A model generated the notes under the pieces. The model was not told the DNA's origin. It saw only the letters and a program-made list of their open reading frames with translations, and ran no database searches. Position numbers and translations under genes: made by a program. DNA of 19,348 bases, from contig JAGTQS010000025.1 in NCBI GenBank assembly GCA_018397055.1, positions 1 through 19,348 on the forward strand, given 5' to 3'. Each line of letters begins with the position of its first letter. Position 1 is the first letter of the stretch. The stretch is from Candidatus Bathyarchaeota archaeon. GTDB lineage: Archaea; Thermoproteota; Bathyarchaeia; Bathyarchaeales; DTEX01. Below, in pieces: positions 1-6,875 of the stretch.

Positions 1-99
1 TTCATCAAATACTACAACTACGAAAGGCCACACATGAGCCTAAAATATAATACACCCGCACAAGTATATTTCAGAGATGTGCCAAATGTCCTGGGATAA
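1..99 (+). pseudogene. C-terminal end of an integrase-type (DDE) transposase, cut by window edge
   Basis: The frame is open from base 1 to a TAA at 97-99 and encodes 32 residues. It contains the stretch YNYERPHMSLKYNTPAQVY, which is the characteristic last part of rve/integrase-core transposases of the IS481/IS3 type (the Y-N-x-x-R-P-H-x-x-L motif followed by a TPAxxY segment). The rest of the gene lies upstream of the window, so I cannot tell whether it is intact or a remnant. It sits about 80 bp before the acetyltransferase gene on the same strand. No inverted repeat could be confirmed because the other end is missing. Confidence 0.75.
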
Positions 100-124
100 C
101 ACACCAAAAAATCAGCGAAGATAA

Positions 125-134
125 AGCTTAAATA
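125..134 (+). promoter_or_regulatory. Probable archaeal TATA box for the GNAT gene
   Basis: The sequence AGCTTAAATA lies in a local AT-rich stretch about 45-50 bp before the TTG start at 177. It would place transcription start near 155 and leave a leader of about 20 nt, which includes the GGAGG ribosome site at 166-170. Assigned by position and composition only. Confidence 0.4.
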
Positions 135-176
135 ATTCTGGCTTGGTTTTTTGTTTCATCCCTTTGGAGGGACATC

Positions 177-752
177 TTGAAAACTGAAATTATTAACGCA
201 AAACAAACAAAACTAAAGGTTAAAGACGTAAAAGCTATTGCTGAGATAGAATGTCATGAGAAGGTTCGAGAATGGCTTATCATACGCGTCGAGACTAACG
301 TTGAAAGAGAATACTTAGCTTATAGGCGGTTCTTTCGAAACTTGCCTAAAAACCGAAAAGCCGAAATTTTGGTTGCAAAAAACGGTGACAGAGTTGCAGG
401 TTTTCTCGGTCTTTGGCGGTACGGAACATACATGGAGCATGTGGCAGCCATAGGTATCAGTGTGCATCCAGATTTTTGGGGAAAAGGAATTGCAACACGA
501 CTTATGAAGTCGGCGCTTAAGCTGGCAAAAAAAAGCGGCATAATTAGGTTAGAGATTGAAACCCGAGCTGACAACTATGCGATGAGACACGTGGCAGAGA
601 AGGCCGGGTTCAAACTAGAAAAAATCAGGCGAAAACGAATCCGTAAAAACGGAACCTTTTATGATGAAGCCTCATATTATATGATTCTTGATAATCCTGT
701 CTCAACAAAACAAATGAGAACTAAAAAGATCTATGAATTTTCGACTTCTTAA
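177..752 (+). CDS. GNAT-family N-acetyltransferase
   Basis: A 191-residue cytoplasmic protein of the Gcn5-related acetyltransferase fold, which moves an acetyl group from acetyl-CoA to an amine; the substrate cannot be told from sequence. The signature is the acetyl-CoA pyrophosphate-binding motif A at residues 96-110 (VHPDFWGKGIATRLM), followed by the usual C-terminal half with an N-x-x-A-x-x-x-x-E-K-x-G-F segment at 133-145. The start is TTG at 177, supported by a perfect GGAGG at 166-170 with 6-nt spacing; no ATG is better placed. The N-terminal 60 residues are Lys/Arg rich and the last 20 look poorly structured. It is transcribed alone, between a transposase tail and valS. A role such as ribosomal-protein or small-molecule acetylation is possible but unproven. 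Confidence 0.85.
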   Translation: MKTEIINAKQTKLKVKDVKAIAEIECHEKVREWLIIRVETNVEREYLAYRRFFRNLPKNRKAEILVAKNGDRVAGFLGLWRYGTYMEHVAAIGISVHPDFWGKGIATRLMKSALKLAKKSGIIRLEIETRADNYAMRHVAEKAGFKLEKIRRKRIRKNGTFYDEASYYMILDNPVSTKQMRTKKIYEFSTS

Positions 753-819
753 CTATTGATAATTTAATTCCATGACTTTTGATAGAATAAAAAAGTAACA
801 CATGTATTTCCGAAATGAT

Positions 820-830
820 TATATTTATAT
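820..830 (+). promoter_or_regulatory. Probable TATA box for the valS leader transcript
   Basis: TATATTTATAT in a short AT-rich block. Transcription would start about 25 bp downstream, near 850, so the structured stretch at 867-966 would be part of the valS leader. A second A/T-rich block at 967-976 sits about 25 bp before the valS ATG and could instead drive a leaderless valS mRNA. Confidence 0.45.
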
Positions 831-866
831 GAAACAACCCGTTCATTAGGAAATAACTGTTTGCTG

Positions 867-966
867 GAGGAAAGGTGGTTCGATTGACGCCAATGCACCG
901 CCACTGCCAAGTACTTTAGCCCTAAAAGGGCCTTTGTTGAGAAACATTTTCGAATCTCCTTTCCTC
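867..966 (+). ncRNA. Predicted structured RNA: leader of valS or an independent small RNA
   Basis: Bases 867-875 (GAGGAAAGG) are perfectly complementary to 958-966 (CCTTTCCTC). After one T-T mismatch the pairing continues with 877-883 (GGTTCGA) against 950-956 (TCGAATC, one G-U). Together this is a 16-pair stem closing a 66-nt loop, and the loop contains a smaller hairpin, GCCC/GGGC, at 919-922 and 928-931. No plausible protein is encoded here. The structure lies between a good TATA box at 820-830 and the valS start at 995. It could regulate valS or be a separate small RNA. It does not match tRNA, 5S, SRP RNA, RNase P RNA or box C/D RNA as far as I can see, and T-box leaders are not known in archaea. 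The fold was derived by eye. Confidence 0.4.
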
Positions 967-994
967 TTTAAAAAAATTTATGGAAGGTTAGTGA

Positions 995-3463
995 ATGCCT
1001 ATGGAGACTGAAGGTTCTCAAACTTTCAAACCTAGTCTAGCAATGAAGACTTGGGATCCAAAGATCGAACCTATGCTTTTTCAAAAGTGGCAAAAAGAAG
1101 GAATATACAGGTTCGATAAAACATGTAAAAAGCCGGTTTTCAGCATTGATACGCCACCCCCATACGTGAACACACCGGTTCATATCGGTCAAGCCTTTAC
1201 GTACACTTGGATGGATGTTTTCGCACGGTACAAAAGGATGACGGGATTTAATGTTCTGTTTCCTATGGGATTGGACAAGAACGGCTTACCAGTTGAGGTT
1301 CAAACTGAGAAGTACTACAAGATCTCTATGCATGAGACTCCTAGAGAAGAATTCATAGAAAAATGCCGACGTATACTTCAGGAAAGCGGTGACAAGTCTC
1401 TTGACACGTTCAAAAGACTGGGACTAAGCTGTAACTCTTGGGATCTTGAACATGAAGTGGGTGGAAGATATGAGACTGATGACCCTGAATATCGTAGACT
1501 AACTCAGAAGACGTTTATCGAGTTTTGGAACAAGGGGCTCATCTACGAAGATGAGAAGACAACGAACTATTGTCCCGTCTGCGGAACAACCATATCTGAC
1601 GCTGAGGTAGAATATGAAGAAGAAGAAACAAAGCTACACTACATAAAATTCAAGATTCAAGAAACTGGGCAAGACTTGGTTATAGCGACAACTAGACCAG
1701 AGCTCCTGTGTTCATGCAGAACCGTAATTTTTAATCCCGACGACGAACGGTACAAAAACCTTGAAGGAAAACATGCAGTTGTACCCATTTTTGGAAATTC
1801 AGTGGAAATTCAACCTCATTCTTATGCTAAGCCTGAGTTTGGTTCAGGACTTGTTATGATCTGCAGTTTCGGCGATTACAGCGACGTTCGGATACTAAGA
1901 GAGCTAAACTTAGATCATGTTTATTCGATAGATTCTAAAGGAAAGATGAACCAGAATGCGGGAAAATATTCTGGTCTTTCAGTTAAGGAAGCTCGAAAAA
2001 GGATTATTGAAGACTTGAAAAATCAAAGTTTGTATGTGAAGACTGAGAAACTTGTGCAGAGGAAACCTATCTGTTGGAGGTCGAAAAATCCAATTGAGTT
2101 TGTGCCAATGAAGGAAATCTATCTTAAGCAAGTTGAATTCAAAGAAGCTCTCCTGCAAATGGCCGACCAGATGGCCTTTTTTGCTCCTGAAAGTAAGCAG
2201 ATTCTCATAGACTGGATAAACTCGGTTGGCATAGACTGGGTTATCTCAAGGCGAAGGTACTATGGAACTGAAATCCCACTTTGGTACTGCAAAAACTGCA
2301 ACTACACGTATGTTCCAAAGCCAGAAAGATACTACCAGCCCTGGAAAGAGAAACCTCCAATAAACAAGTGTCCAAAATGTGGCTCCACCGAGTTTCGCGG
2401 TGAAGAAAGAACTTTCGACACATGGTTTGACTCGGCCACATCTGAAGTCTACATACTTGGGTATCTTTGGGACAGAAAATTTTTCGAAAAAAGCTTCCCG
2501 TGCAGCCTTCGTCCACAAGGGAAAGAAATTGTTAGAAACTGGCTTTATTTTACTATGTTGAAATCTCTTTTGCTTTTCGATAAGGCGCCTTTCCGAAACG
2601 TCTGGATACACATGCACGTTGTTGACGAAGAAGGCAGAAAAATTAGTAAAAGTAATCCAAAAACTTACATTGACCCTCAAGAAGCAATAAGCAGGTTTGG
2701 AGCTGAGGCTTTCAGAGTTTGGTCTGGTTTAGAAGGCAACATAACCCGTGGCGACATAAGATGCTCTTTTGAAAGAATCCGGGGAAACTCGAAGTTTCTG
2801 ACGAAACTTTGGAACATCGCAAGATACATTTCATCGTTCCCACAAACGCATGAAGAATATGAACTGGCACCACTTGACTGGATGATTTTGGGAAGACTCA
2901 ATGAACTTATCCGTGAATGCGTTTCAGGATATGAAGAGATGAACGTCTTTGCAGCTGCTACTGCAATTAGGACATTTACGTGGAACTTGTTTGCAGACCA
3001 TTATCTCGAAGCCGTCAAGTCTCGTGCCTACAACAGAGAGGGAAATTTTAGCTTAGAACTTCAAAGAGGCGCCTGGTTTACACTACATAAATGTTTAGAA
3101 ACTATTCTAAAATTGTTGGCTCCCATCTGTCCATTCATAACTGAGACCCTATGGCTTGAACTTTACTCAAAACAAAGCATACATCTTCAGGATTTTCCAA
3201 AAGAAAATCCAAACTGGAGAAGCAGTTATTCAGATTTACTTACGAAACTTGTCGAGTTCAACAACACGGTGTGGCGGTACAAGAAAAACCAAGGCTTAGC
3301 TTTAAGCGAGAAGCTGAAAGCTCACATGTATGCGCCGGTCGAACTTGAACCATTAAAAGACGACCTTAAAGCTATGCACGGAATCATAAACCTTTCTTTC
3401 GGTAAACCTGTGGAAATCGAAAAATACGACGAACTGTCAGAAGGTGTATTCATAACAAAGTAA
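995..3463 (+). CDS. valS: Valyl-tRNA synthetase (archaeal type)
   Basis: Class I aminoacyl-tRNA synthetase of 822 residues that charges tRNA-Val with valine and hydrolyses mischarged Thr-tRNA. The catalytic HIGH box is HIGQ at 63-66; the KMSKS loop is KISKS at 549-553. The CP1 editing domain spans roughly 200-345 and starts with the threonine-rich ATTRPELL at 231-238; the stretch GSGLVMICSFGDYSDV near 283-298 is typical of archaeal ValRS rather than IleRS or LeuRS. Zinc-finger pairs are visible at C193/C196 and at C432/C435 with C459/C462. W-V-I-S-R-x-R-Y-Y-G-T at 415-425 is the usual segment before the second insertion. The protein is somewhat shorter than most ValRS and has no long C-terminal coiled coil. 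The start could be ATG at 995 or the Met two codons later; GGAAGG at 982-987 supports either. It is a single gene with a structured leader. Confidence 0.93.
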   Translation: MPMETEGSQTFKPSLAMKTWDPKIEPMLFQKWQKEGIYRFDKTCKKPVFSIDTPPPYVNTPVHIGQAFTYTWMDVFARYKRMTGFNVLFPMGLDKNGLPVEVQTEKYYKISMHETPREEFIEKCRRILQESGDKSLDTFKRLGLSCNSWDLEHEVGGRYETDDPEYRRLTQKTFIEFWNKGLIYEDEKTTNYCPVCGTTISDAEVEYEEEETKLHYIKFKIQETGQDLVIATTRPELLCSCRTVIFNPDDERYKNLEGKHAVVPIFGNSVEIQPHSYAKPEFGSGLVMICSFGDYSDVRILRELNLDHVYSIDSKGKMNQNAGKYSGLSVKEARKRIIEDLKNQSLYVKTEKLVQRKPICWRSKNPIEFVPMKEIYLKQVEFKEALLQMADQMAFFAPESKQILIDWINSVGIDWVISRRRYYGTEIPLWYCKNCNYTYVPKPERYYQPWKEKPPINKCPKCGSTEFRGEERTFDTWFDSATSEVYILGYLWDRKFFEKSFPCSLRPQGKEIVRNWLYFTMLKSLLLFDKAPFRNVWIHMHVVDEEGRKISKSNPKTYIDPQEAISRFGAEAFRVWSGLEGNITRGDIRCSFERIRGNSKFLTKLWNIARYISSFPQTHEEYELAPLDWMILGRLNELIRECVSGYEEMNVFAAATAIRTFTWNLFADHYLEAVKSRAYNREGNFSLELQRGAWFTLHKCLETILKLLAPICPFITETLWLELYSKQSIHLQDFPKENPNWRSSYSDLLTKLVEFNNTVWRYKKNQGLALSEKLKAHMYAPVELEPLKDDLKAMHGIINLSFGKPVEIEKYDELSEGVFITK

Positions 3464-3497
3464 CTTTAATGTAAAAAAGTTGTGTGGTTTTCATTTT

Positions 3498-4304
3498 TTA
3501 CCTGTTAAAGTTTTCAAAAAATATTTTTTCACCAAAATTTATGCGCATTCCGTCTTTGGCGGCTTTCGTCATTACTCCGGTTGATTTTTGAATGAAAGCT
3601 GCTTCGCTGTCTGGTCCCTTAATTACCATAAGAGTCCCAAGATGGGTAATAACGGCCATTTCTGGACGAACCTCACTGATAATTTTAGCTGCATCATCTG
3701 TTGACATGTGGCCTCTCCAAGGTTTTTCTGAAGGTCTAAGAACTGAAAGAATAAGTAGTCTGGAACAGCCCAAGAATTCGCTGATGCCTTCATAGTATTC
3801 TGAGTCAGGCATATATGCAAAGGCTCCAAATTTTGGGGTTTCAAACCTGAATCCCACGGCTTCAGGGTCGGAATGAACAGCTCTACATACCTTGACATTA
3901 ATATCGTTAATGGTAAATGTGCTTCCTACTTTGGCTTCAATGACTTTTTCTGGAAGTTTAATGTGATAGTTTGAAATTGCCTTGTCACATATTTCGTTTC
4001 CGTAAAGTACGCTGTGGGACGCTACCAGCAGACCACGCTTTTTTGTGCCGCCTTCGGTCATAGCCTCTATCAGAACCGCAGCATCATTCATATGATCAAT
4101 GTGAGAGTGAGAGATAATTATGCCGTTCAGTTCTTGCGGGTTCAACCCAGCCTCTAGAGAGTAGATTAAAGCGCCTGGTCCAGGGTCAAGGTGGATGTTA
4201 AGGTTCAGTTCATTTGAGAGGATGCGGATGCCTCCTGTTTTTAGCTTTTGTGTGATTGTTGCGAATCGTCCTCCGCCTGTTCCGAGAAAAACTATTTTAA
4301 TCAT
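3498..4304 (-). CDS. Metallo-beta-lactamase-fold hydrolase
   Basis: A 268-residue protein of the metallo-beta-lactamase superfamily, a two-metal hydrolase. The metal-binding signature HSHIDH is at 66-71, followed by H144, D167 (in YMPDSEYY), H199 and H221, giving the full set of ligands in the usual order. The start IVFLGTGGGRFAT resembles the ribonuclease Z/PqqB-like branch, but the tRNA-binding exosite arm of RNase Z is not visible, so I do not call it rnz. G-H-M-S-T-D-D-A at 198-205 and T-H-L-G-T-L-M at 220-226 are typical of archaeal uncharacterised MBL proteins. It has no signal peptide, so it is cytoplasmic. It converges with valS (34 bp apart) and diverges from pyrH across a 151-bp promoter region. 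Confidence 0.88.
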   Translation of the reverse strand: MIKIVFLGTGGGRFATITQKLKTGGIRILSNELNLNIHLDPGPGALIYSLEAGLNPQELNGIIISHSHIDHMNDAAVLIEAMTEGGTKKRGLLVASHSVLYGNEICDKAISNYHIKLPEKVIEAKVGSTFTINDINVKVCRAVHSDPEAVGFRFETPKFGAFAYMPDSEYYEGISEFLGCSRLLILSVLRPSEKPWRGHMSTDDAAKIISEVRPEMAVITHLGTLMVIKGPDSEAAFIQKSTGVMTKAAKDGMRINFGEKIFFENFNR

Positions 4305-4411
4305 GGCTATCTTCGGCTCTAGTATGTTTGTGCTTCTTTAACGTTCATTTCGCATTTAGCAATTATGCATCTCTTTGAAAAATGTCCTAAAACAGCCAAC
4401 GTAAAGAGGAT

Positions 4412-4421
4412 GATATTTATA
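4412..4421 (+). promoter_or_regulatory. TATA box of pyrH
   Basis: GATATTTATA, with an AAAGAGGA stretch just before it that could hold the BRE. The predicted transcription start is about 4442-4447, right at or a few bases before the start codon, so the pyrH mRNA is probably leaderless or nearly so. No Shine-Dalgarno sequence precedes the start. Confidence 0.55.
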
Positions 4422-4455
4422 TTCAATTGCCTAAAATGAGTGTTCGGTGCAGTTC

Positions 4456-5130
4456 ATGAGGATCGTAATAAGAATTGGAGGCTCAGTGGTCGCTTCGCCG
4501 CCAAACCCTAAGTTGATACAAAGTTATGCCGAGGTTTTCCGTAACCTAAGGGCAGAGGGGTACGAGATAGTAGTAGTCGTTGGTGGAGGCGCTCGTGCAC
4601 GCCAATACATTCAGCTGGCGAAGGACATCGGCTTAAAAGAGGAGGAACAAGACGAGGTTGCAATATCGGTTTCAAGGCTTTTTGCACAGTTGTTATCGTT
4701 AAAGCTCGGAGGTTTAGAATGGAAGAGTATTCCAACGTCTTTGGAAACAGTTTCAGATCTTTTGAATGAAAAGGGCATTGTTGTGATGGGCGGTTTGAAG
4801 CCTGGCATGACTACGGACACTGTTGCGGCAATGGCTGCGTCTCACGTAGGCGCCGAGCTTATCGTGAAAGCCACTGACCAAGACGGCATTTACACGAAAG
4901 ACCCCAAAAAATATGCAGACGCTAAGAAGATTGACGAACTAAGCTTTGATGATCTAAGTCAACTTATGGAGCAGGATAAGCATATGGCTGGAATTCATCA
5001 AATAATCGATCCAGAAGCCATTCGCATACTGAAAAAGAATCGTATAAAAATGATAGTTGTTAGTGGGAAAAATCCTGAAAACCTTTTGTCGGTCTTAAAG
5101 GGTGAAAAAATAGGAACCATAATTCAATGA
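4456..5130 (+). CDS. pyrH: Uridylate (UMP) kinase, archaeal type
   Basis: A 224-residue amino acid kinase family enzyme that phosphorylates UMP to UDP with ATP in pyrimidine nucleotide synthesis. The N-terminus MRIVIRIGGS carries the glycine-rich phosphate-binding loop; VVVVGGGARARQY follows as the second glycine motif. The nucleotide-binding part reads KATDQDGIYTKDPKK, and the T-x-D-x-V-A-A segment is typical of archaeal PyrH. The length is right for the family. I chose ATG at 4456 because archaeal PyrH proteins begin exactly with M-(R/K)-I-V-x-x-I-G-G-S. An in-frame GTG at 4447 would add three residues and also coincides with the predicted transcription start. The gene is monocistronic: a T-rich stretch follows it. 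I see no allosteric or regulatory feature. Confidence 0.93.
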   Translation: MRIVIRIGGSVVASPPNPKLIQSYAEVFRNLRAEGYEIVVVVGGGARARQYIQLAKDIGLKEEEQDEVAISVSRLFAQLLSLKLGGLEWKSIPTSLETVSDLLNEKGIVVMGGLKPGMTTDTVAAMAASHVGAELIVKATDQDGIYTKDPKKYADAKKIDELSFDDLSQLMEQDKHMAGIHQIIDPEAIRILKKNRIKMIVVSGKNPENLLSVLKGEKIGTIIQ

Positions 5131-5150
5131 TGGAACCATTAATTGTGCAC

Positions 5151-5175
5151 TTATTTTTTAATTATTTTTTCTTTC
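5151..5175 (+). terminator. T-rich terminator after pyrH
   Basis: Two runs of six T (5154-5159 and 5165-5170) plus flanking T and A begin about 20 bp after the pyrH stop. Archaeal termination usually needs only an oligo-T tract, so this is a plausible terminator; no stable hairpin precedes it. The rest of the gap up to 5362 holds no recognisable gene; an AT-rich block at 5313-5326 may be the promoter of the next gene. Confidence 0.45.
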
Positions 5176-5362
5176 TAGCTTTGTTTTTGGCATGCTACTT
5201 TACAGCCTTCTTCTTTTCTTTACATGATTTCGTCTTTTACAAGCGTCTCGAGCTCTTCATACTTCAAAAAGGACCGTTCAAGTCATGATTGTTGCGAAAG
5301 TTAAATGTTAACGGAAATAATTAAAACTTGCCAAAATACTGTATATTATCGGTGCAACCGAA

Positions 5363-6469
5363 TTGCATATTAACCGAGAGCTTAAGTTCCGCCACAGGTT
5401 TATTGACAGGCACACAATTGTTTCTGGGAACTCGTTGTGTTTGGTTGCCGACTTTAACGGCGACGGCTTCAATGATGTAGTTATTGGCAACTTCATTAAT
5501 CCTCCAACTGAGGAAGGCTACCTAGTTCTTTACGAGTATCCCAAATGGACGAAACGTTATATTGCAAGGGCTAACTTGGAAGCCGGCGGCGCAGTGATCG
5601 ACATTAACGGAGATGGAAAATTAGACATCGTCGCTGGGCAGCCTTTTTACGGCCATGAGCTATACTGGTTCGAAAACCCTTCAGAACCCGAGGAGCTTTG
5701 GATCAGGCATGTGATTGACAACAGCTTCCAAAAATACCATGATCAAGCAGTCGGCGACGTGGACAACGACGGCGAAGACGAAATTCTTGTTCCCTCACAG
5801 CTAGCCAAGGTTTTGGTTTACTATGACATTCCATCTGACCCAGCTGTTTCTCCTTGGCCTAAAGAGTGCCGCCACCTCATCTGCGAAAATATAAGCATCG
5901 AAGGCTTGGCAATAGTCGACTTGGACGGCGACGGAAAAAACGAGGTTGTTGCGGGACCAAACATTTTCAAGCCTCCAAAAACTCCGGGCGGAAAATGGTC
6001 GCGGACAATTTTGAAGGAACTTCACGCTAGAACATATGGTGGACTCGTATTTTCGGAAACTCGGGTTCAAGCAGCAGACCTAAACGGGGACGGCTCTATA
6101 GACCTGGTGATGAGTGAAGCTGAAAGCGACAGCGGAAGGGTAGCCTGGTTTGAAGGGCCAGACTGGAAAATGCACTTGATTTCAGACGGCTTATTTCACC
6201 CTCACAGCTTGGCGGTTGCAGACTTTAACGGAGACGACAAAATGGACATATTCACAGGCGAGATGGGGCTTGGAAGACACAGGAACCCAAGACTGGTGAT
6301 CTATCTTAACAACGGCGATGGAACGTTCACTGAGCACGTCATATCAAAGGGAATCCCAACACACGAAGCAAAAGTCGCGGACATCGGCAACAAGGGTAAA
6401 CTGAGCATCGTCGGAAAACCGTACATGCCATTGAAACAAGTGGACCTTTGGGAAAACATCACACAATAA
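5363..6469 (+). CDS. FG-GAP/VCBS-repeat beta-propeller protein
   Basis: A 368-residue protein made of about seven repeats, each carrying a calcium-binding loop of the D-x-(N/D)-G-D-G-x-x-D type: ADFNGDGFND, DINGDGKLD, DVDNDGEDE, DLDGDGKNE, DLNGDGSID, DFNGDDKMD and a degenerate last one, DIGNKGKLS. Spacing of roughly 50 residues and seven repeats suggest a complete seven-bladed propeller similar to integrin-alpha-like FG-GAP domains. Such proteins are usually secreted or surface-exposed, yet no signal peptide or membrane segment is seen: the first 30 residues are polar. The start is TTG at 5363, with an in-frame stop at 5318 and no better start between. Its job is unknown; binding of carbohydrate or protein is the usual guess. 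The gene is alone, between pyrH and tRNA-Leu. Confidence 0.82.
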   Translation: MHINRELKFRHRFIDRHTIVSGNSLCLVADFNGDGFNDVVIGNFINPPTEEGYLVLYEYPKWTKRYIARANLEAGGAVIDINGDGKLDIVAGQPFYGHELYWFENPSEPEELWIRHVIDNSFQKYHDQAVGDVDNDGEDEILVPSQLAKVLVYYDIPSDPAVSPWPKECRHLICENISIEGLAIVDLDGDGKNEVVAGPNIFKPPKTPGGKWSRTILKELHARTYGGLVFSETRVQAADLNGDGSIDLVMSEAESDSGRVAWFEGPDWKMHLISDGLFHPHSLAVADFNGDDKMDIFTGEMGLGRHRNPRLVIYLNNGDGTFTEHVISKGIPTHEAKVADIGNKGKLSIVGKPYMPLKQVDLWENITQ

Positions 6470-6561
6470 AAAACGCAAAGAACCATAATTGGAAAAAGAT
6501 AATAGGCTCAAACAATTTTTGTAAATAATAACAACAAGCGGGGGTCGCAGAGCTAGGTCAA

Positions 6562-6585
6562 TCCTTAAGGGCAAAAGAGGACCAG
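6562..6585 (+). other. tRNA-Leu intron 1 (24 nt, in the D-loop)
   Basis: It lies between nucleotides 21 and 22 of the mature tRNA. Exon bases GGTC (6556-6559) pair with intron bases GACC (6580-6583) as the 4-bp central helix. Three-base bulges AA^T and AG^A flank the helix and hold the two cut sites, as in a bulge-helix-bulge substrate of archaeal tRNA splicing endonuclease. The inner stem CCTT/AAG-A-G is weak, with one bulged A. The exact cut positions are inferred from restoring the D-stem. Confidence 0.7.
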
Positions 6586-6593
6586 ATGCGCGG

Positions 6594-6625
6594 AGCATCC
6601 AAAGAACAAACCAAGATGCGCGCAA
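6594..6625 (+). other. tRNA-Leu intron 2 (32 nt, in the anticodon stem at 29/30)
   Basis: It lies between positions 29 and 30. The junction folds as a clean bulge-helix-bulge: exon GCGC (6588-6591) pairs with intron GCGC (6620-6623), with bulges GG^A and AA^G, and the inner stem GCATC (6595-6599) pairs with GATGC (6615-6619). The cuts predicted by this fold are exactly those that rebuild the anticodon stem CGGGA/TCCCG. The usual archaeal site is 37/38, so this position is non-canonical. Confidence 0.8.
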
Positions 6626-6863
6626 GACTCAAGATCCCGTCCCGAAGGGGTTCGTGGGTTCAAATCCCACCCCCCGCATTTAATGATTGAAGTTTGAGGG
6701 GGGTCGTTTTACAATAGATTATTCTTCATTCTGCTTCCATTAGGGCGTAAGATTTTATTTTTTGTTTCCTTCGAGACGTTTTTGTTTGCTTTTAAAATCT
6801 CTTCTTTCGACGTGTTAGAAACTATATTAGCCTTCGTTTCGTACTGAGTGATAGTTCATTGTT

Positions 6864-6873
6864 GGTGGGAAGG
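6864..6873 (+). promoter_or_regulatory. Ribosome binding site of the URO-D-family gene
   Basis: GGTGGGAAGG ends 2 bp before the ATG at 6876. It contains GGTG, which matches the archaeal anti-Shine-Dalgarno core. TATA-like stretches at 6790-6800 (CTTTTAAAATC) and 6819-6829 (AACTATATTAG) are possible promoters. The space from the tRNA end (6678) to here otherwise holds nothing I recognise. Confidence 0.5.
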
Positions 6874-6875
6874 CT

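Larger units (their letters stand above)
6538..6678 (+). tRNA. tRNA-Leu (anticodon CAA) with two non-canonical introns
   Basis: Exons at 6538-6561, 6586-6593 and 6626-6678 join to an 85-nt class II tRNA. The acceptor stem GCGGGGG (6538-6544) pairs with CCCCCGC (6671-6677); A6678 is the discriminator and CCA is not encoded. The D-stem GCA (6547-6549) pairs with TGC (6587-6589). The anticodon stem is CGG (6591-6593) plus GA (6626-6627) against TCCCG, around the loop CTCAAGA with anticodon CAA, which reads the Leu codon UUG. A long variable arm, TCCCGAAGGGGTTC, is typical of tRNA-Leu. The T-arm is GTGGG/CCCAC with loop TTCAAAT. Without removal of both introns neither the D-stem nor the anticodon stem can form, which is the main evidence for the intron model. 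Confidence 0.9.

Noticed and set aside
867..966. RNase P RNA or a tRNA in the valS leader (GGAGGAAAG resembles the RNase P conserved region I; TTCGAATC resembles a T-arm)
   Set aside because: The region is too short for RNase P RNA, the other conserved regions are missing, and the GAGGAAAG strand is fully used in the stem. No acceptor or anticodon arm can be formed for a tRNA.
3498..4304. Ribonuclease Z (rnz) for the metallo-beta-lactamase protein
   Set aside because: The metal ligands fit the superfamily, but the glycine/proline-rich exosite arm and the spacing around the third histidine region of RNase Z are not visible.
5181..5290. A short minus-strand reading frame ending about 5224 (tail SFLKYEELETLVKDEIM) between pyrH and the FG-GAP gene
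   Set aside because: Under 20 codons with no start, no ribosome site and stops in all frames nearby. It might be a gene remnant but nothing supports it.
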